Positions 7,770 to 16,785 of a DNA stretch of 64,000 bases are shown here, piece after piece. A program made the translations under genes and the position numbers. The DNA comes from Bacillota bacterium (GTDB taxonomy: Bacteria > Bacillota > Clostridia > Lachnospirales > Lachnospiraceae), in NCBI GenBank assembly GCA_023410575.1, contig JAEYPP010000019.1:20240-84239 (forward strand), in the 5' to 3' direction. The number at the start of each line of letters is the position of its first letter. The stretch's first letter is position 1. Under the pieces are notes generated by a model. The model was not told the origin of the DNA, did not search any database, and saw nothing but the letters and a program-made list of their open reading frames with translations.

Positions 7770-8624
7770 ATGAAAAAAAAATCATTACGAATTACTGCTG
7801 CTTTAGCAGCCTTAGCTATCATTTATTTTATTATTCAGATCACTACTTCTTTTGTTGGGAATCCATTCACCAAACATAAAGCAAGTAAAGCGATTCAAAC
7901 ATATCTAGATACTACGTATCCACACAGAGATTTTATACTAGAGTCCGTAAACTTTAATTTCAAATTTGATGAGTATTGTGGTAATGTTATATCACCTTCC
8001 AGTAAAGACAGTTATTTTACGATTTATTGGAAAAAGGGCAAAATAACAGACGATTCTTACGAATTCAATGTTGTTAATAAATTGAATACTGTTCAACGTT
8101 ATGAAAAAGAAGCTGCTTCTCAGATTCGTACACTTTTATCTGATGTAACTACAATTGATCTGGAAGATCTTCATGTTTCTTTTAGTAAAGAATGGTTAGA
8201 ATCAATGGATCTACAGAATATACAATTAGACTCTGATTATGACAAATCGATGAACTTACCATTGGAGCTTTGGGTTACTGCAATTTCCGATTCTCCAACA
8301 TTGAAAGAATATTCTGATATTCTGATTGATCTGAATGATAAATTAAAGAGTAATGGGTTTAACATAACATATTATAATATAAGTAGTAGATTCGATTGTT
8401 CCATTGGATTGAATGCTTCCAATATATCTCAAGAAGAGATTGAAAGTGGTAATCTTCAAGCACTTCTAGAGGCTGCTTTGAACTCAGAAGATGAGTATGA
8501 TGAGCGTAAAGCTTATGAAGAAAAGCTAAATTCGGTTCCTACCAAAGAAGATGAAATTCTTTATAAAGATAAGGAGGTTCCTGCGAAAAAAATCTATGTT
8601 AATTCTTTTATACGCACGGAATAA
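7770..8624 (+). CDS. YfjL-like membrane-anchored protein
   Basis: 284 residues from the ATG at 7770. A basic start and one membrane segment (about residues 8-27) precede an outside domain whose opening (HKASKAIQTYLDTTYP, then FNFKFDEYCGNVISPSSKD) matches the YfjL-like N-terminal domain found in many Bacillota next to ECF pairs. Function unknown. In-frame upstream starts exist at 7701 (TTG) and 7719 (ATG) inside the anti-sigma gene; AAAGGAG near 7730 suits neither of the ATGs well, so the start is uncertain by up to 23 codons. Confidence 0.72.
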   Translation: MKKKSLRITAALAALAIIYFIIQITTSFVGNPFTKHKASKAIQTYLDTTYPHRDFILESVNFNFKFDEYCGNVISPSSKDSYFTIYWKKGKITDDSYEFNVVNKLNTVQRYEKEAASQIRTLLSDVTTIDLEDLHVSFSKEWLESMDLQNIQLDSDYDKSMNLPLELWVTAISDSPTLKEYSDILIDLNDKLKSNGFNITYYNISSRFDCSIGLNASNISQEEIESGNLQALLEAALNSEDEYDERKAYEEKLNSVPTKEDEILYKDKEVPAKKIYVNSFIRTE

Positions 8625-8656
8625 GAAGAAATATATTTAATGACAGGTGGGATATT

Positions 8657-9025
8657 ATGAGAGTCGAAGAAATAAAGAAATATTGCTTAAGTAAGCCAAA
8701 ATCATATGAAACTTATCCATTTGGAGAAATTCCAATATGCTATAAACTAAATGGAAAGGTATTTGCACAAATTTATCCAAGTGAACATGACTATAAAATA
8801 ACACTCAAATGTACTGTGGATGCAGGTCACTTTTATCGTGATGTATATCCAGGTAAAGTTGTAAGAGGATATCATTGTCCTCCAGTACAACAGCCTTATT
8901 GGAATACCATCTATTTGGACGATTTCCCAGACCAAGAATTACTTCGTATGATTGACCTTGCTTATGATACTGTGCTAAATAGTTTTAGCAAAAAGATACG
9001 CAAACAAATCATAGAAGAATCGTAG
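8657..9025 (+). CDS. MmcQ/YjbR family protein
   Basis: 122 residues covering the whole MmcQ/YjbR fold (CyaY-like alpha/beta). Recognisable blocks are YPFGEIPICYKLNGKVFAQI near the start, a central KITLKC strand and YWNTIYLDD near residue 90. Members are small, often called double-wing DNA-binding proteins, but their role is not settled. It stands alone 32 nt after the ECF operon and is followed by a hairpin. Confidence 0.85.
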   Translation: MRVEEIKKYCLSKPKSYETYPFGEIPICYKLNGKVFAQIYPSEHDYKITLKCTVDAGHFYRDVYPGKVVRGYHCPPVQQPYWNTIYLDDFPDQELLRMIDLAYDTVLNSFSKKIRKQIIEES

Positions 9026-9048
9026 GGTTAAAGCTTGCAATTATATGA

Positions 9049-9073
9049 ATAGGGGTTTCAACTAAGCCCCTAT
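9049..9073. terminator. Hairpin between convergent genes
   Basis: ATAGGGG (9049-9055) and CCCCTAT (9067-9073) pair perfectly around an 11-nt loop, between the convergent MmcQ-like and PilZ genes. The U-run is poor on both strands, so it is probably a shared, moderate terminator. Confidence 0.55.
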
Positions 9074-9094
9074 CACCACATTTTATACACTTAT

Positions 9095-9664
9095 TTAATT
9101 ACTGTTTCTTCTCTTTGCAATATCTTTTTGAATGCAGCACACTAAATCTCTTATTGATTTATAATCATTCTCAAATGTTGCTGCATAATAAGATTCCTCT
9201 TCTACATATCTTACTATTTTAGCTGCAACTATTTGATTATTTAGAGTAAATGTAATTAAATCACCTATCTTAAACTCGATGCTACTAATAAATCCAACAC
9301 CACTATTTGATATATTTGATATTGTGCATTTAACACCATGAATAAATATGTACTCACAATACGGTACTCTAACATTATCTCTTCTATTGGTATTTATTGA
9401 TTCACAATCACTGTGTAGCCAATAGTCTCCATTAGCTAATAACCTTACCCTTACCTTTCTCCATGTCATACGCTTAGCAGAAATTCTATTGTTTAAAGTG
9501 ACATCTACAAATATGTTGTCTAAGGGTAAAATTTTAATTCCCATTACACATGGTGATTGATCTTTTATGTTATTAACTTTAGTTGTAAAACTATATCTTC
9601 TATTATCTTTTAGATAAACTGTAATAATTACCTTTGTACCGACACCCAATTCATTCAATAGCAT
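9095..9664 (-). CDS. PilZ-domain c-di-GMP receptor
   Basis: 189 residues. An N-terminal YcgR-like beta domain (about 1-90) precedes a PilZ domain with both c-di-GMP motifs: RRDNVR (RxxxR, about residue 110) and NISNSG ([D/N]xSxxG, about 138). Such proteins act as motility brakes or matrix regulators. The ATG at 9664 is chosen because AAAGGAG ends 8 nt before it; a GTG at 9673 overlaps that ribosome site. No flagellar or cyclase gene is adjacent, so the output is unknown. Confidence 0.88.
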   Translation of the reverse strand: MLLNELGVGTKVIITVYLKDNRRYSFTTKVNNIKDQSPCVMGIKILPLDNIFVDVTLNNRISAKRMTWRKVRVRLLANGDYWLHSDCESINTNRRDNVRVPYCEYIFIHGVKCTISNISNSGVGFISSIEFKIGDLITFTLNNQIVAAKIVRYVEEESYYAATFENDYKSIRDLVCCIQKDIAKRRNSN

Positions 9665-10098
9665 GTATATCACTCCTTTTGTTTTGTAAATATATTGTTT
9701 ACCAAACAGTGAATATAAATACTTGCCTTTTATCTTAGTTTACTGTAATGATAAATACCTAGTATCTCTTATCTCTTTTCATTCACCATACCCTTCCCAT
9801 GTATTAATGTTACGATTATCTATCTAAATTCATCTTACCATAGAATTCTATATTTTTCCACTAGTTTTCTGACTAATTCCTTGTTTTATATCATTATTCT
9901 GGCAATTATATTTTCTAATGTAATTATTTACCAATTCACTTCTACCTTCACTTATTAGGGTAAATGATTCCAACGAATCATGAGTAGCATAGAAATAGCG
10001 AAGCAGTAAATACTACTTCGCTATAAAGTCTAACTTATACATCATAATTAATAATATATTAAAAGACTTTTTATTATATTATTAATTATTCTTATTTA
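9665..10098. other. Intergenic stretch without a gene
   Basis: About 430 AT-rich bases between the PilZ gene and the FMN lipoprotein gene. Apart from the hairpin at 9995-10024 I see no frame with a ribosome site, no repeat and no clear riboswitch. Confidence 0.6.
9995..10024 (-). terminator. Terminator of the FMN lipoprotein gene
   Basis: ATAGCGAAG (9995-10003) and CTTCGCTAT (10016-10024) pair perfectly, and the 12-nt loop can pair further (AGTA/TACT). It lies 75 nt past the stop on the minus strand and is followed by TTTC. Confidence 0.6.
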
Positions 10099-11454
10099 CT
10101 ATTCCGCTTTTTTATATATTCCACGATTTAGCCCATCATGTAATGCCAAAATCATTTTACCAGAACGTAACGTAGCTCCTGTCACGGTATCCATATCACT
10201 TACGATTTCTCCTGGCAAATATAAATTATTCACCGAATTTACATCTTTTCCAATCAAATACTGTGCTGCTTCATTAAACTGAGCTGCGACTTGCTGTTGT
10301 ACTGCAGTGGCATTCTCACCAAGATAGTTACCATCTTTATAATTCATTGCTCTAAACGTAACTTCTGTGAATTTATTATCAATAAGTGTAAATTGAATTG
10401 CAAGCTGTTCAATTCCACCATCATAATAAAATCCTCGATATACTCCATCTTCATATTTCTTACTATCAGCTACTAACTCAGTTGTATCTGTTAATTTATA
10501 TACTCCACGGCAAAATGCATCATGGAATGCCGAGACCAGTTTACCAGAACGTAACGTTGCACCTGTCACAGTGTCCATATCTTTCACCAATTTTCCTGGT
10601 TCATATAGATCATTAATGGCTGTAACCTTTTTTCCTTCCAAGTAATCAATGGCTTCTTCATATTGATCAGCTACCTGTTTTTGAATATCGCTTGCATTGT
10701 CAGCAAGATAGTTCCCGTCCTTATAATTTAAAGATCTAAATTCAATATCATCAAACTTATTATCTTTTACTTCAAATTCAATTGCAATTTGCTCTATTCC
10801 ATCATCATAGTAAAAACCCCGATAGATTCCATCACTTACTGCATTTAAATCCGATAATTTTGTAGTATCTGTTAAGCGATATACGCCTCGATTCAATGCA
10901 TCGTTAATCGCAGAGGCCAATTTATTCGATCTTAAAGTAGCGCCGCTAACTGCATCCATATCTTTAACGAAATTACCTGGTGTTAATAGATCAGGAACTG
11001 CATCGGGTGTCTTACCAATCATATATTCAGCAGCCTGCATAAATTGTGTTGCAATCTGTTTTTGAATATCACTTGCATTCTCTGCAAGATAATCACCATC
11101 TTTGTAATTAATCCCGCGGAAAGTCATATCCTCAAATTTTCCATCTTTGAGTGTAAATTGAATAGAGATTTGTTGAATTCCGCCATCATGATAAAAACCA
11201 CGATATTCACCGTCAGCATAAGTTCTATTCTGAGCTGGGTCCTGCGTAGTTTCTTCTTGCGATGGGGTAACTGGTTGATTAGTTACTTGATTATTGTTTG
11301 CATTGTTGTTCTCGTTAATGTTTGCATTATTACCTGCATTATTAGTATTATTGTTTGAATCATTGTTGTTATCATTTCTTTTGCAACCTATTATAACAAC
11401 CATAGCTAGCATTATTGCAACACTAAACTTCAATATAGATTTTTTTGTTCTCAT
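10099..11454 (-). CDS. Lipoprotein with three tandem FMN-binding domains
   Basis: 451 residues. A signal peptide with lipobox VIIGC (Cys 24) leads into an Asn-rich low-complexity linker (about 27-60). Three copies of an FMN-binding (NqrC/RnfG-like) domain follow, at about 78-195, 207-322 and 335-448, each about 130 residues apart. Each ends with the flavinylation signature: DAVSGATLRS, DTVTGATLRS, DTVTGATLRS, where the last Thr would carry FMN through a phosphoester bond made by ApbE. The protein should therefore hold three covalent flavins on the outer face, like flavin lipoproteins used in extracellular electron transfer. No ApbE, Rnf or ubiquinone-like genes are in the window. It is a single-gene unit. 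Confidence 0.88.
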   Translation of the reverse strand: MRTKKSILKFSVAIMLAMVVIIGCKRNDNNNDSNNNTNNAGNNANINENNNANNNQVTNQPVTPSQEETTQDPAQNRTYADGEYRGFYHDGGIQQISIQFTLKDGKFEDMTFRGINYKDGDYLAENASDIQKQIATQFMQAAEYMIGKTPDAVPDLLTPGNFVKDMDAVSGATLRSNKLASAINDALNRGVYRLTDTTKLSDLNAVSDGIYRGFYYDDGIEQIAIEFEVKDNKFDDIEFRSLNYKDGNYLADNASDIQKQVADQYEEAIDYLEGKKVTAINDLYEPGKLVKDMDTVTGATLRSGKLVSAFHDAFCRGVYKLTDTTELVADSKKYEDGVYRGFYYDGGIEQLAIQFTLIDNKFTEVTFRAMNYKDGNYLGENATAVQQQVAAQFNEAAQYLIGKDVNSVNNLYLPGEIVSDMDTVTGATLRSGKMILALHDGLNRGIYKKAE

Positions 11455-11580
11455 AATTCCTCCTTAACACCATCAGCTAACTTTAATATTTTTACACCGA
11501 TTTGAGGTAATTATGTGTTTTTTTCAATCATTTTAGTCTCTTTTATGTTAATTAGAATTTTAAACTAGAAGATAAAAATA

Positions 11581-11751
11581 GAGTCTGTCGCACTAGCTAA
11601 ACAATGAATTGAAGAATGAAGGGTGATGGTATTTTTCAGAGTGCCTTACAAGTCCACATGCATTTTGTGGGCTTGTGAGCATAGCGCTACAGCGAAAATA
11701 TACCATCATCCTTCATTCTTTATTCATACTGCCCTTTGTGCGACAGCCCCT
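11581..11751. repeat. ~170-bp palindromic element, MITE-like
   Basis: Outer arms CTGTCGCAC (11585-11593) and GTGCGACAG (11738-11746) are perfect. A second arm pair (11611-11631 with 11701-11724) matches over about 20 bp with one or two mismatches, and an inner hairpin ACAAGTCCAC / GTGGGCTTGT sits at about 11649-11678. The result is a three-tier fold-back with no coding frame. This is the architecture of a miniature inverted-repeat element; no second copy is in the window. Confidence 0.6.
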
Positions 11752-11770
11752 CATTATCAATCATAAGAGT

Positions 11771-12229
11771 CTACAAACGCTGTATTCTCTTTTCATAATA
11801 AACCGATTCATCATCACGACCAACTTCATGATAGCCAAGTTTTTGATAGAATTGATTGGTACGAATATTCCAACATGGAGTATCAAGCTTCCAATACACG
11901 ATGTCTGAAAACATACTCTCAAGCATATTCATCATTGTTATCCCGTAGTGTTTTCTATGTAACATTGGATCAACAAATATTCTTCCTATATACATGATTT
12001 CAGAATATTTCTGATCACGAAATAACAGAGCTCCTCCAATCAATTGTGTTTCAGAAAAAACACTATACAAGCATTTTTGTTTTAACATCTCTTTATGCCA
12101 GTTAACATTATCGTATTCAGGTGGTCCACCAATTTCCGAATTGCCAACATTAATATCTGTATCAAATGCTTCTTTTGATAATTGCGTTAACCTCTCCAAC
12201 TCATTACTCTGTGCTAATCTTATGTCCAT
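11771..12229 (-). CDS. GNAT family N-acetyltransferase
   Basis: 152 residues of a single GNAT domain. Motif A is in GRIFVDPMLHRKHYG (residues about 80-94), the acetyl-CoA pyrophosphate loop being RKHYGI, and motif B-like FYQKLGYHEVG lies near the C-terminus. The substrate is unknown. A decayed relative lies at 3086-3265. The gene ends 20 nt from the palindromic element at 11581-11751. Confidence 0.88.
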   Translation of the reverse strand: MDIRLAQSNELERLTQLSKEAFDTDINVGNSEIGGPPEYDNVNWHKEMLKQKCLYSVFSETQLIGGALLFRDQKYSEIMYIGRIFVDPMLHRKHYGITMMNMLESMFSDIVYWKLDTPCWNIRTNQFYQKLGYHEVGRDDESVYYEKRIQRL

Positions 12230-12333
12230 AAAATCGCTCCTTTCGAAAAAAAGTGTATTCCTTAAGTATGAAGGTTCTTTTCATATTCAGCAAATACGTA
12301 TAATATCTGTATCCTGATTGTGTTAATTCCCTC

Positions 12334-12351
12334 ATTTATCTTAAGATAAAT
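12334..12351. promoter_or_regulatory. Perfect 18-bp palindrome
   Basis: ATTTATCTTAAGATAAAT is self-complementary over 18 bases. It lies between the GNAT gene start (12229) and the ABC permease stop (12447), so it could be an operator upstream of the GNAT gene. No regulator can be assigned. Confidence 0.4.
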
Positions 12352-12446
12352 TAATGTTATCACCTTTCATCAAAATAAACCCGACTTTTTCTATCATTAT
12401 CTCGTCTTTAGAATTCTCATAACATCATTCTATCCAAATCTAATAA

Positions 12447-13262
12447 TTAATTTCCTGTACTTTGATAGAATCTCATACTAAACCTCCAAAAGGCATAAGT
12501 TAAAGAATAAAGCGTGATTCCTATAATTAAAGTAAGATACATATTTATATTACTGTATTGTTCCATGTCATTTGCGCGAATAAAATACTGCGCTGGAAAG
12601 TAATTTACGTAAGCGAATGGAACTACAAACATCATTATACTTTGTAAAAGCTTTGGAAACAAAGAAATAGGATAACCAGCGACCTCACGAATGGAATAAA
12701 ACATGATATTTTTAATACTGTCCGTTTTTACAAAATAAAAACTGAGACTAGCAATAAATATAAAGATGGATGCTTGAATTAATACGCCACCAACAATACT
12801 TGTAATGTAATACACTACATGAATAAAAGACCATTGAATGTTAACCATGCGAGAGGATACGACAAATAGAACAATTCCTAAACTTCCATGTCCAATTGCA
12901 GCGAACCAGTCTGCATCACTAGCTATTAACTGAAACAGAACACCTCTAGGGCGAAGTAAAAAACGATCGAATAAACCATTTCTTACATTATAATGAAAAT
13001 CTCTTAAGCCAGTAAAAAAGATAATTAAGATTCCATACGTAATGAATAAAAAGCTATATAAAAACATTAATTCTCCCAAATTCCATGAGGCAATCTTTAG
13101 ACCATCGAATTTGATAAATAACAATACCATGCAGATAATTTGGGTTGCCTCACGTAAAAAAACAGCAAGAGAACGCAAGATTGCATCAACACGATATTGA
13201 AACCATGACTTTACATTTACCCTCGAATAGTAATAAAACATAGAGAAATTATCGTTTTTCAA
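12447..13262 (-). CDS. ABC-2 family permease (second of pair)
   Basis: 271 residues with six hydrophobic segments, beginning with a basic amphipathic stretch (YYYSRVNVKSWFQYRVDAIL). The layout matches the ABC2_membrane_6 exporter permeases that occur as adjacent pairs. It begins 2 nt after its partner permease (13265-14053) and closes the six-gene operon that starts with the LytTR regulator at 17487. The transported compound is unknown. Confidence 0.82.
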   Translation of the reverse strand: MKNDNFSMFYYYSRVNVKSWFQYRVDAILRSLAVFLREATQIICMVLLFIKFDGLKIASWNLGELMFLYSFLFITYGILIIFFTGLRDFHYNVRNGLFDRFLLRPRGVLFQLIASDADWFAAIGHGSLGIVLFVVSSRMVNIQWSFIHVVYYITSIVGGVLIQASIFIFIASLSFYFVKTDSIKNIMFYSIREVAGYPISLFPKLLQSIMMFVVPFAYVNYFPAQYFIRANDMEQYSNINMYLTLIIGITLYSLTYAFWRFSMRFYQSTGN

Positions 13263-13264
13263 TG

Positions 13265-14053
13265 TTAACCTCCCTGTACGATTAGTTTTTTCTTTCCTTT
13301 TCTATAGAGCACATCACCAATTAGTAATAAGATAAAAATCCAGATGATCTGCTTAGTATAGCTGATTATCATTTGTTGTATTGACAAGTTTCCAAAATAG
13401 AATTGAAGAGGTAGATAGTAGATTCCTTCAAACGGGGTAAATGATACGATTGTTTGCAGTGTTTCTGGAAAAAAGTAAACAGGTAAATAGACGCCAGCTA
13501 ATATATTAATAAATACATTTTTAATCGTAGAAACACTCCATACGTTGATGATAAAAAATGATATCATTTGAACAATAAAACTTATGCTCCATAGAATCAG
13601 ATATCCCAGAACTAAACTTATGAAAAATTGTACAAAACACAAGAGGTTTTTTGGTTCTTCAAACCGATATATTACATATACAATGATTATCGTTGGAACT
13701 CCTTGAAATATAAGAGAATATGCACTTTCTCCGATACTCTCAAACAACAATCGAAGTCGTAGACTAACTGGTCGAAGAAATTCATTAACAATGGAACCAT
13801 CTCGAACCTTAGAATTGATAAAAGAATCATCCAAGGAAAAAACTTTACCAACAACAAAAGTTAATACAAAGTTTGTGCCTAACATCGAAAGTGTTATGCC
13901 TTCATACTCCGTCTTTGTACCATACATCACTTGATAGATAGACATATAGATGAAAACATTGAGTAAAGAATACAGAACTCCCATGATGTTATCAAATCGA
14001 TAAGCAGCACTACTTTTGAACTTTTTTTCAGCGAAAGCGAGGTATGCCCGCAT
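13265..14053 (-). CDS. ABC-2 family permease (first of pair)
   Basis: 262 residues, six predicted membrane segments, start region FAEKKFKSSAAYRFDN, and the conserved block DGSIVNEFLRPVS typical of this permease family (its partner has NGLFDRFLLRPRG at the same place). It probably forms a heterodimer with the 12447-13262 product. It starts 3 nt after the ATPase gene. Confidence 0.83.
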   Translation of the reverse strand: MRAYLAFAEKKFKSSAAYRFDNIMGVLYSLLNVFIYMSIYQVMYGTKTEYEGITLSMLGTNFVLTFVVGKVFSLDDSFINSKVRDGSIVNEFLRPVSLRLRLLFESIGESAYSLIFQGVPTIIIVYVIYRFEEPKNLLCFVQFFISLVLGYLILWSISFIVQMISFFIINVWSVSTIKNVFINILAGVYLPVYFFPETLQTIVSFTPFEGIYYLPLQFYFGNLSIQQMIISYTKQIIWIFILLLIGDVLYRKGKKKLIVQGG

Positions 14054-14056
14054 GGT

Positions 14057-15064
14057 TTAAACTCCCCCTTCATAGATATCTCGAATGATCGTTTCCACTT
14101 CTGTTTCTTGAAGAGATAAGTCCTTGACTGGATACAATTCTAATACTTGTTTCATCAATTGATTCACATCAATTTGCCCCTTTTGAAATGTAATACGGAG
14201 TTTCTCAACTCCATTAGCAATCACATACTCAGAATTTGTCAAGGGGATTGGCGTAATCTCACATCTCTTATCAAGTAAGATATCTAACGTTTTTATGCTT
14301 CCATATTTATTTCTAAGATTCTCAAAATCTCCGTCATAGATCTTTTTCCCATGGTCAATAATCATCAAACGCTTACAAGTTGTTTCAATATCTTTCATAT
14401 CATGCGTCGTAAATAACATAGTAATATGGTCGGTTCTATTAAGTTCTACTAGAAATTCTCTAATTTTTTCTTTTCCAACCACGTCAACGCCAATTGTTGG
14501 CTCATCAAAAAACACTATTTTAGGGGAATGGAGCAATGCTGCAGCGATATCAGCACGCATCCTTTGCCCTAGTGATAATTGTCGTACCGGTTGATTTATA
14601 AAAGTCCCCAAATCCAACAGTTCACTATAACGAGCTAAGTTTTGTTGATATAGTTCTTCAGGAATCCTGTAAATATGTTTTAATAAGTCAAAGCTTTCTA
14701 TGCATGGTAAATCCCATGATAGTTGAGATTTCTGACCAAATACAACTCCAATGTTGCGAACATATTGTTGACGTTGGCGATACGGATGATATCCTGCGAC
14801 CTCAATCACTCCAGCATCTGGATGTAGGATACCAGACAGCATCTTAACTGTCGTTGATTTACCCGAACCATTCGGTCCAACAAACCCAACCATCTCTCCG
14901 GCTTGAATCGTAAATGATAATCCATTGACTGCTTGTTTCTTTTCATAGGTTGGCGCTAAAAGTTGCCTGATAGACCCAAGCATTGTTTTTTCCCTTTTAT
15001 GTACCCGAAATGATTTTTGTACCGCTTCTACCCGAATCAATTCATTCTCCATACCATTCCTCAC
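14057..15064 (-). CDS. ABC transporter ATP-binding protein
   Basis: 335 residues. Walker A GPNGSGKST (about residue 57-65), signature LSLGQRMRAD, Walker B KIVFFDEPT and H-loop TTHD are all present. The long C-terminal extension after residue 240 is typical of ATPases serving ABC2_membrane_6 permeases. It should power export by the two following permeases. Its start lies 23 nt inside the preceding ATPase gene. Confidence 0.93.
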   Translation of the reverse strand: MRNGMENELIRVEAVQKSFRVHKREKTMLGSIRQLLAPTYEKKQAVNGLSFTIQAGEMVGFVGPNGSGKSTTVKMLSGILHPDAGVIEVAGYHPYRQRQQYVRNIGVVFGQKSQLSWDLPCIESFDLLKHIYRIPEELYQQNLARYSELLDLGTFINQPVRQLSLGQRMRADIAAALLHSPKIVFFDEPTIGVDVVGKEKIREFLVELNRTDHITMLFTTHDMKDIETTCKRLMIIDHGKKIYDGDFENLRNKYGSIKTLDILLDKRCEITPIPLTNSEYVIANGVEKLRITFQKGQIDVNQLMKQVLELYPVKDLSLQETEVETIIRDIYEGGV

Positions 15065-15989
15065 TTATTTGATTTGATGATAAATAGTCGAAAAGGCGAG
15101 TGACTGCTTTCTCTAAACCTTCATCTTCCATTACAAAATCTGATATTGTTGACTGCTGCAAGATATGATTTAAGATAAATCGTGATGAAATTCGGTTTCG
15201 GTTGTATACAATCGTCAATTCATTCTGAGTTAACGCATAACTATGAATTGCTAAATCTTCCATATCAGGAATACCATTTTGAAGTATAATCTTTATAACA
15301 GAGTAGTTTGCATATTTTCGTTCTAACTGTTCAATTGTTCCATAGTATTGAATCTTATGCTGATGCAATACCATTACTCTTGAACATACACCCTTCAATT
15401 CCTCCATCTGATGGGAGGACATAACAACTGTTATATTCTTTTGAACACAAAGCAATTTTAGGTACTGTAGGACATTTTTTTTATACATACTATCCATACC
15501 AATCATTGCTTCATCCAAAAAGATTACTTGCGCCTCAGGAAGGAGTGCTAACCCAAACTCTACTCGTTTTGATTCCCCAATCGAAAGCTCTTCCTTAGTT
15601 TTCATAAAGAGTTCTCGTAATTTAAGCATTTGATCCAATTGTTCAAATTTCTGAGAAAAAAATTCGTTACTCATTCCATATATCATTTTTGTAATACGAA
15701 AGTTTTCTTCTACCGTTGCATCTTCGATAAGGCTAGAAAAATTTTCAAAGATAGCAGTCATGGTTTTGATGAGTTTTTTATGATATTTCATTGGATCAAA
15801 TCCATTCACTCTGACATTTCCTGATGTCTGTGCTATAACTCCAGTTAGGATTCGTAGTAAGGTTGATTTACCTGTTCCATTTAGACCTATCAGACCAACA
15901 AACTCTCCTCTTGGAATATAAAAACTGATATGATCTAATACAATCTCTCCACTTTGAAAAGTTCGACTCACTTGATCAACTACAATCAT
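15042..15989 (-). CDS. Second ABC ATP-binding protein with degenerate signature
   Basis: 315 residues. Walker A is GLNGTGKST and Walker B VIFLDEAMIG, but the signature is LSIGESKRVE and not LSGGQ or LSLGQ, so it may be the catalytically weaker half of a heterodimeric pair with the 14057-15064 product. The H-loop (SSHQ) is present. It starts 65 nt after the kinase gene and overlaps the next ATPase gene by 23 nt. The alternative is that it serves permeases elsewhere. Confidence 0.88.
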   Translation of the reverse strand: MIVVDQVSRTFQSGEIVLDHISFYIPRGEFVGLIGLNGTGKSTLLRILTGVIAQTSGNVRVNGFDPMKYHKKLIKTMTAIFENFSSLIEDATVEENFRITKMIYGMSNEFFSQKFEQLDQMLKLRELFMKTKEELSIGESKRVEFGLALLPEAQVIFLDEAMIGMDSMYKKNVLQYLKLLCVQKNITVVMSSHQMEELKGVCSRVMVLHQHKIQYYGTIEQLERKYANYSVIKIILQNGIPDMEDLAIHSYALTQNELTIVYNRNRISSRFILNHILQQSTISDFVMEDEGLEKAVTRLFDYLSSNQISEEWYGE

Positions 15990-16054
15990 TTCTTTCCTCC
16001 CATTATAACGACGTATTCTTACATATCAATCCTTTAGGGATAAATTGCATTTAT

Positions 16055-16777
16055 TCAGGGATAAACTGCTACCATTACACAAAACATGTCGTTTTCCTCA
16101 TAGATATCTATCATGCCATCATACTTTTCAACTAATCGCTTTACTTGTTTTAGACCAATTCCATGCTCCTTCTCATCTTGTTTGGTTGATGTTAGAGATG
16201 AATTATTATGTAATATTGATTCCTCGATTCTATTTTTTATTACTATTGTTTCATAAGAACGTTTCTTTGAAATACAAATTTCTATCAATGGTTGAGACAC
16301 ATGATAACTTGCTTCAATTGCATTATCCAATAAATTCGTTAATATTGCTGATAAGTCTACTCCCTCAACTCGTTGGAATGATAAATTCTCCACTTCTACT
16401 TTAAATAGGATATTATGTTCCTGTGCCTTGTGAAGTTTTAAATTTACACAATAGTTAACGATGGAGTTACCAGTTTCGATATAAGTATACATGTGATTTA
16501 ACTTATTAATAATACCAGAGATATAATCTATGGCTAATGGTATCTCATTATCATTTAAATATGCAGTAATGACCATTAGATGATTTTTCATATCATGTTT
16601 TAACCTTCGTGTAGATTCATGTAATTCCTTAATTTCCTTTTGTTGATCTACATTTTCAGTATATTCTTCTCTTAATGTGTTATATTGATATGTCATCTCC
16701 ATTAGTTTTGCTTTGCACTGAATCAGCTGCTGTTCCAATTGCTCATATTGTGTTTTTAGTATTTGATATTTATTCAT
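16055..16777 (-). CDS. Sensorless GHKL histidine kinase
   Basis: 240 residues, soluble. A coiled coil (about 3-60) replaces the membrane sensor normally found in AgrC/ComD-type kinases. The phospho-acceptor box is RRLKHDMKNHLMVI (His near residue 62), and the GHKL ATPase has NLLDNAIEA (N box, about 150) and HGIGLKQV (G box, about 212). It should phosphorylate the LytTR regulator encoded 8 nt upstream. With no sensor region it may read a cytoplasmic signal or the ABC transporter itself. Confidence 0.88.
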   Translation of the reverse strand: MNKYQILKTQYEQLEQQLIQCKAKLMEMTYQYNTLREEYTENVDQQKEIKELHESTRRLKHDMKNHLMVITAYLNDNEIPLAIDYISGIINKLNHMYTYIETGNSIVNYCVNLKLHKAQEHNILFKVEVENLSFQRVEGVDLSAILTNLLDNAIEASYHVSQPLIEICISKKRSYETIVIKNRIEESILHNNSSLTSTKQDEKEHGIGLKQVKRLVEKYDGMIDIYEENDMFCVMVAVYP

Positions 16778-16785
16778 ACTTCCAC

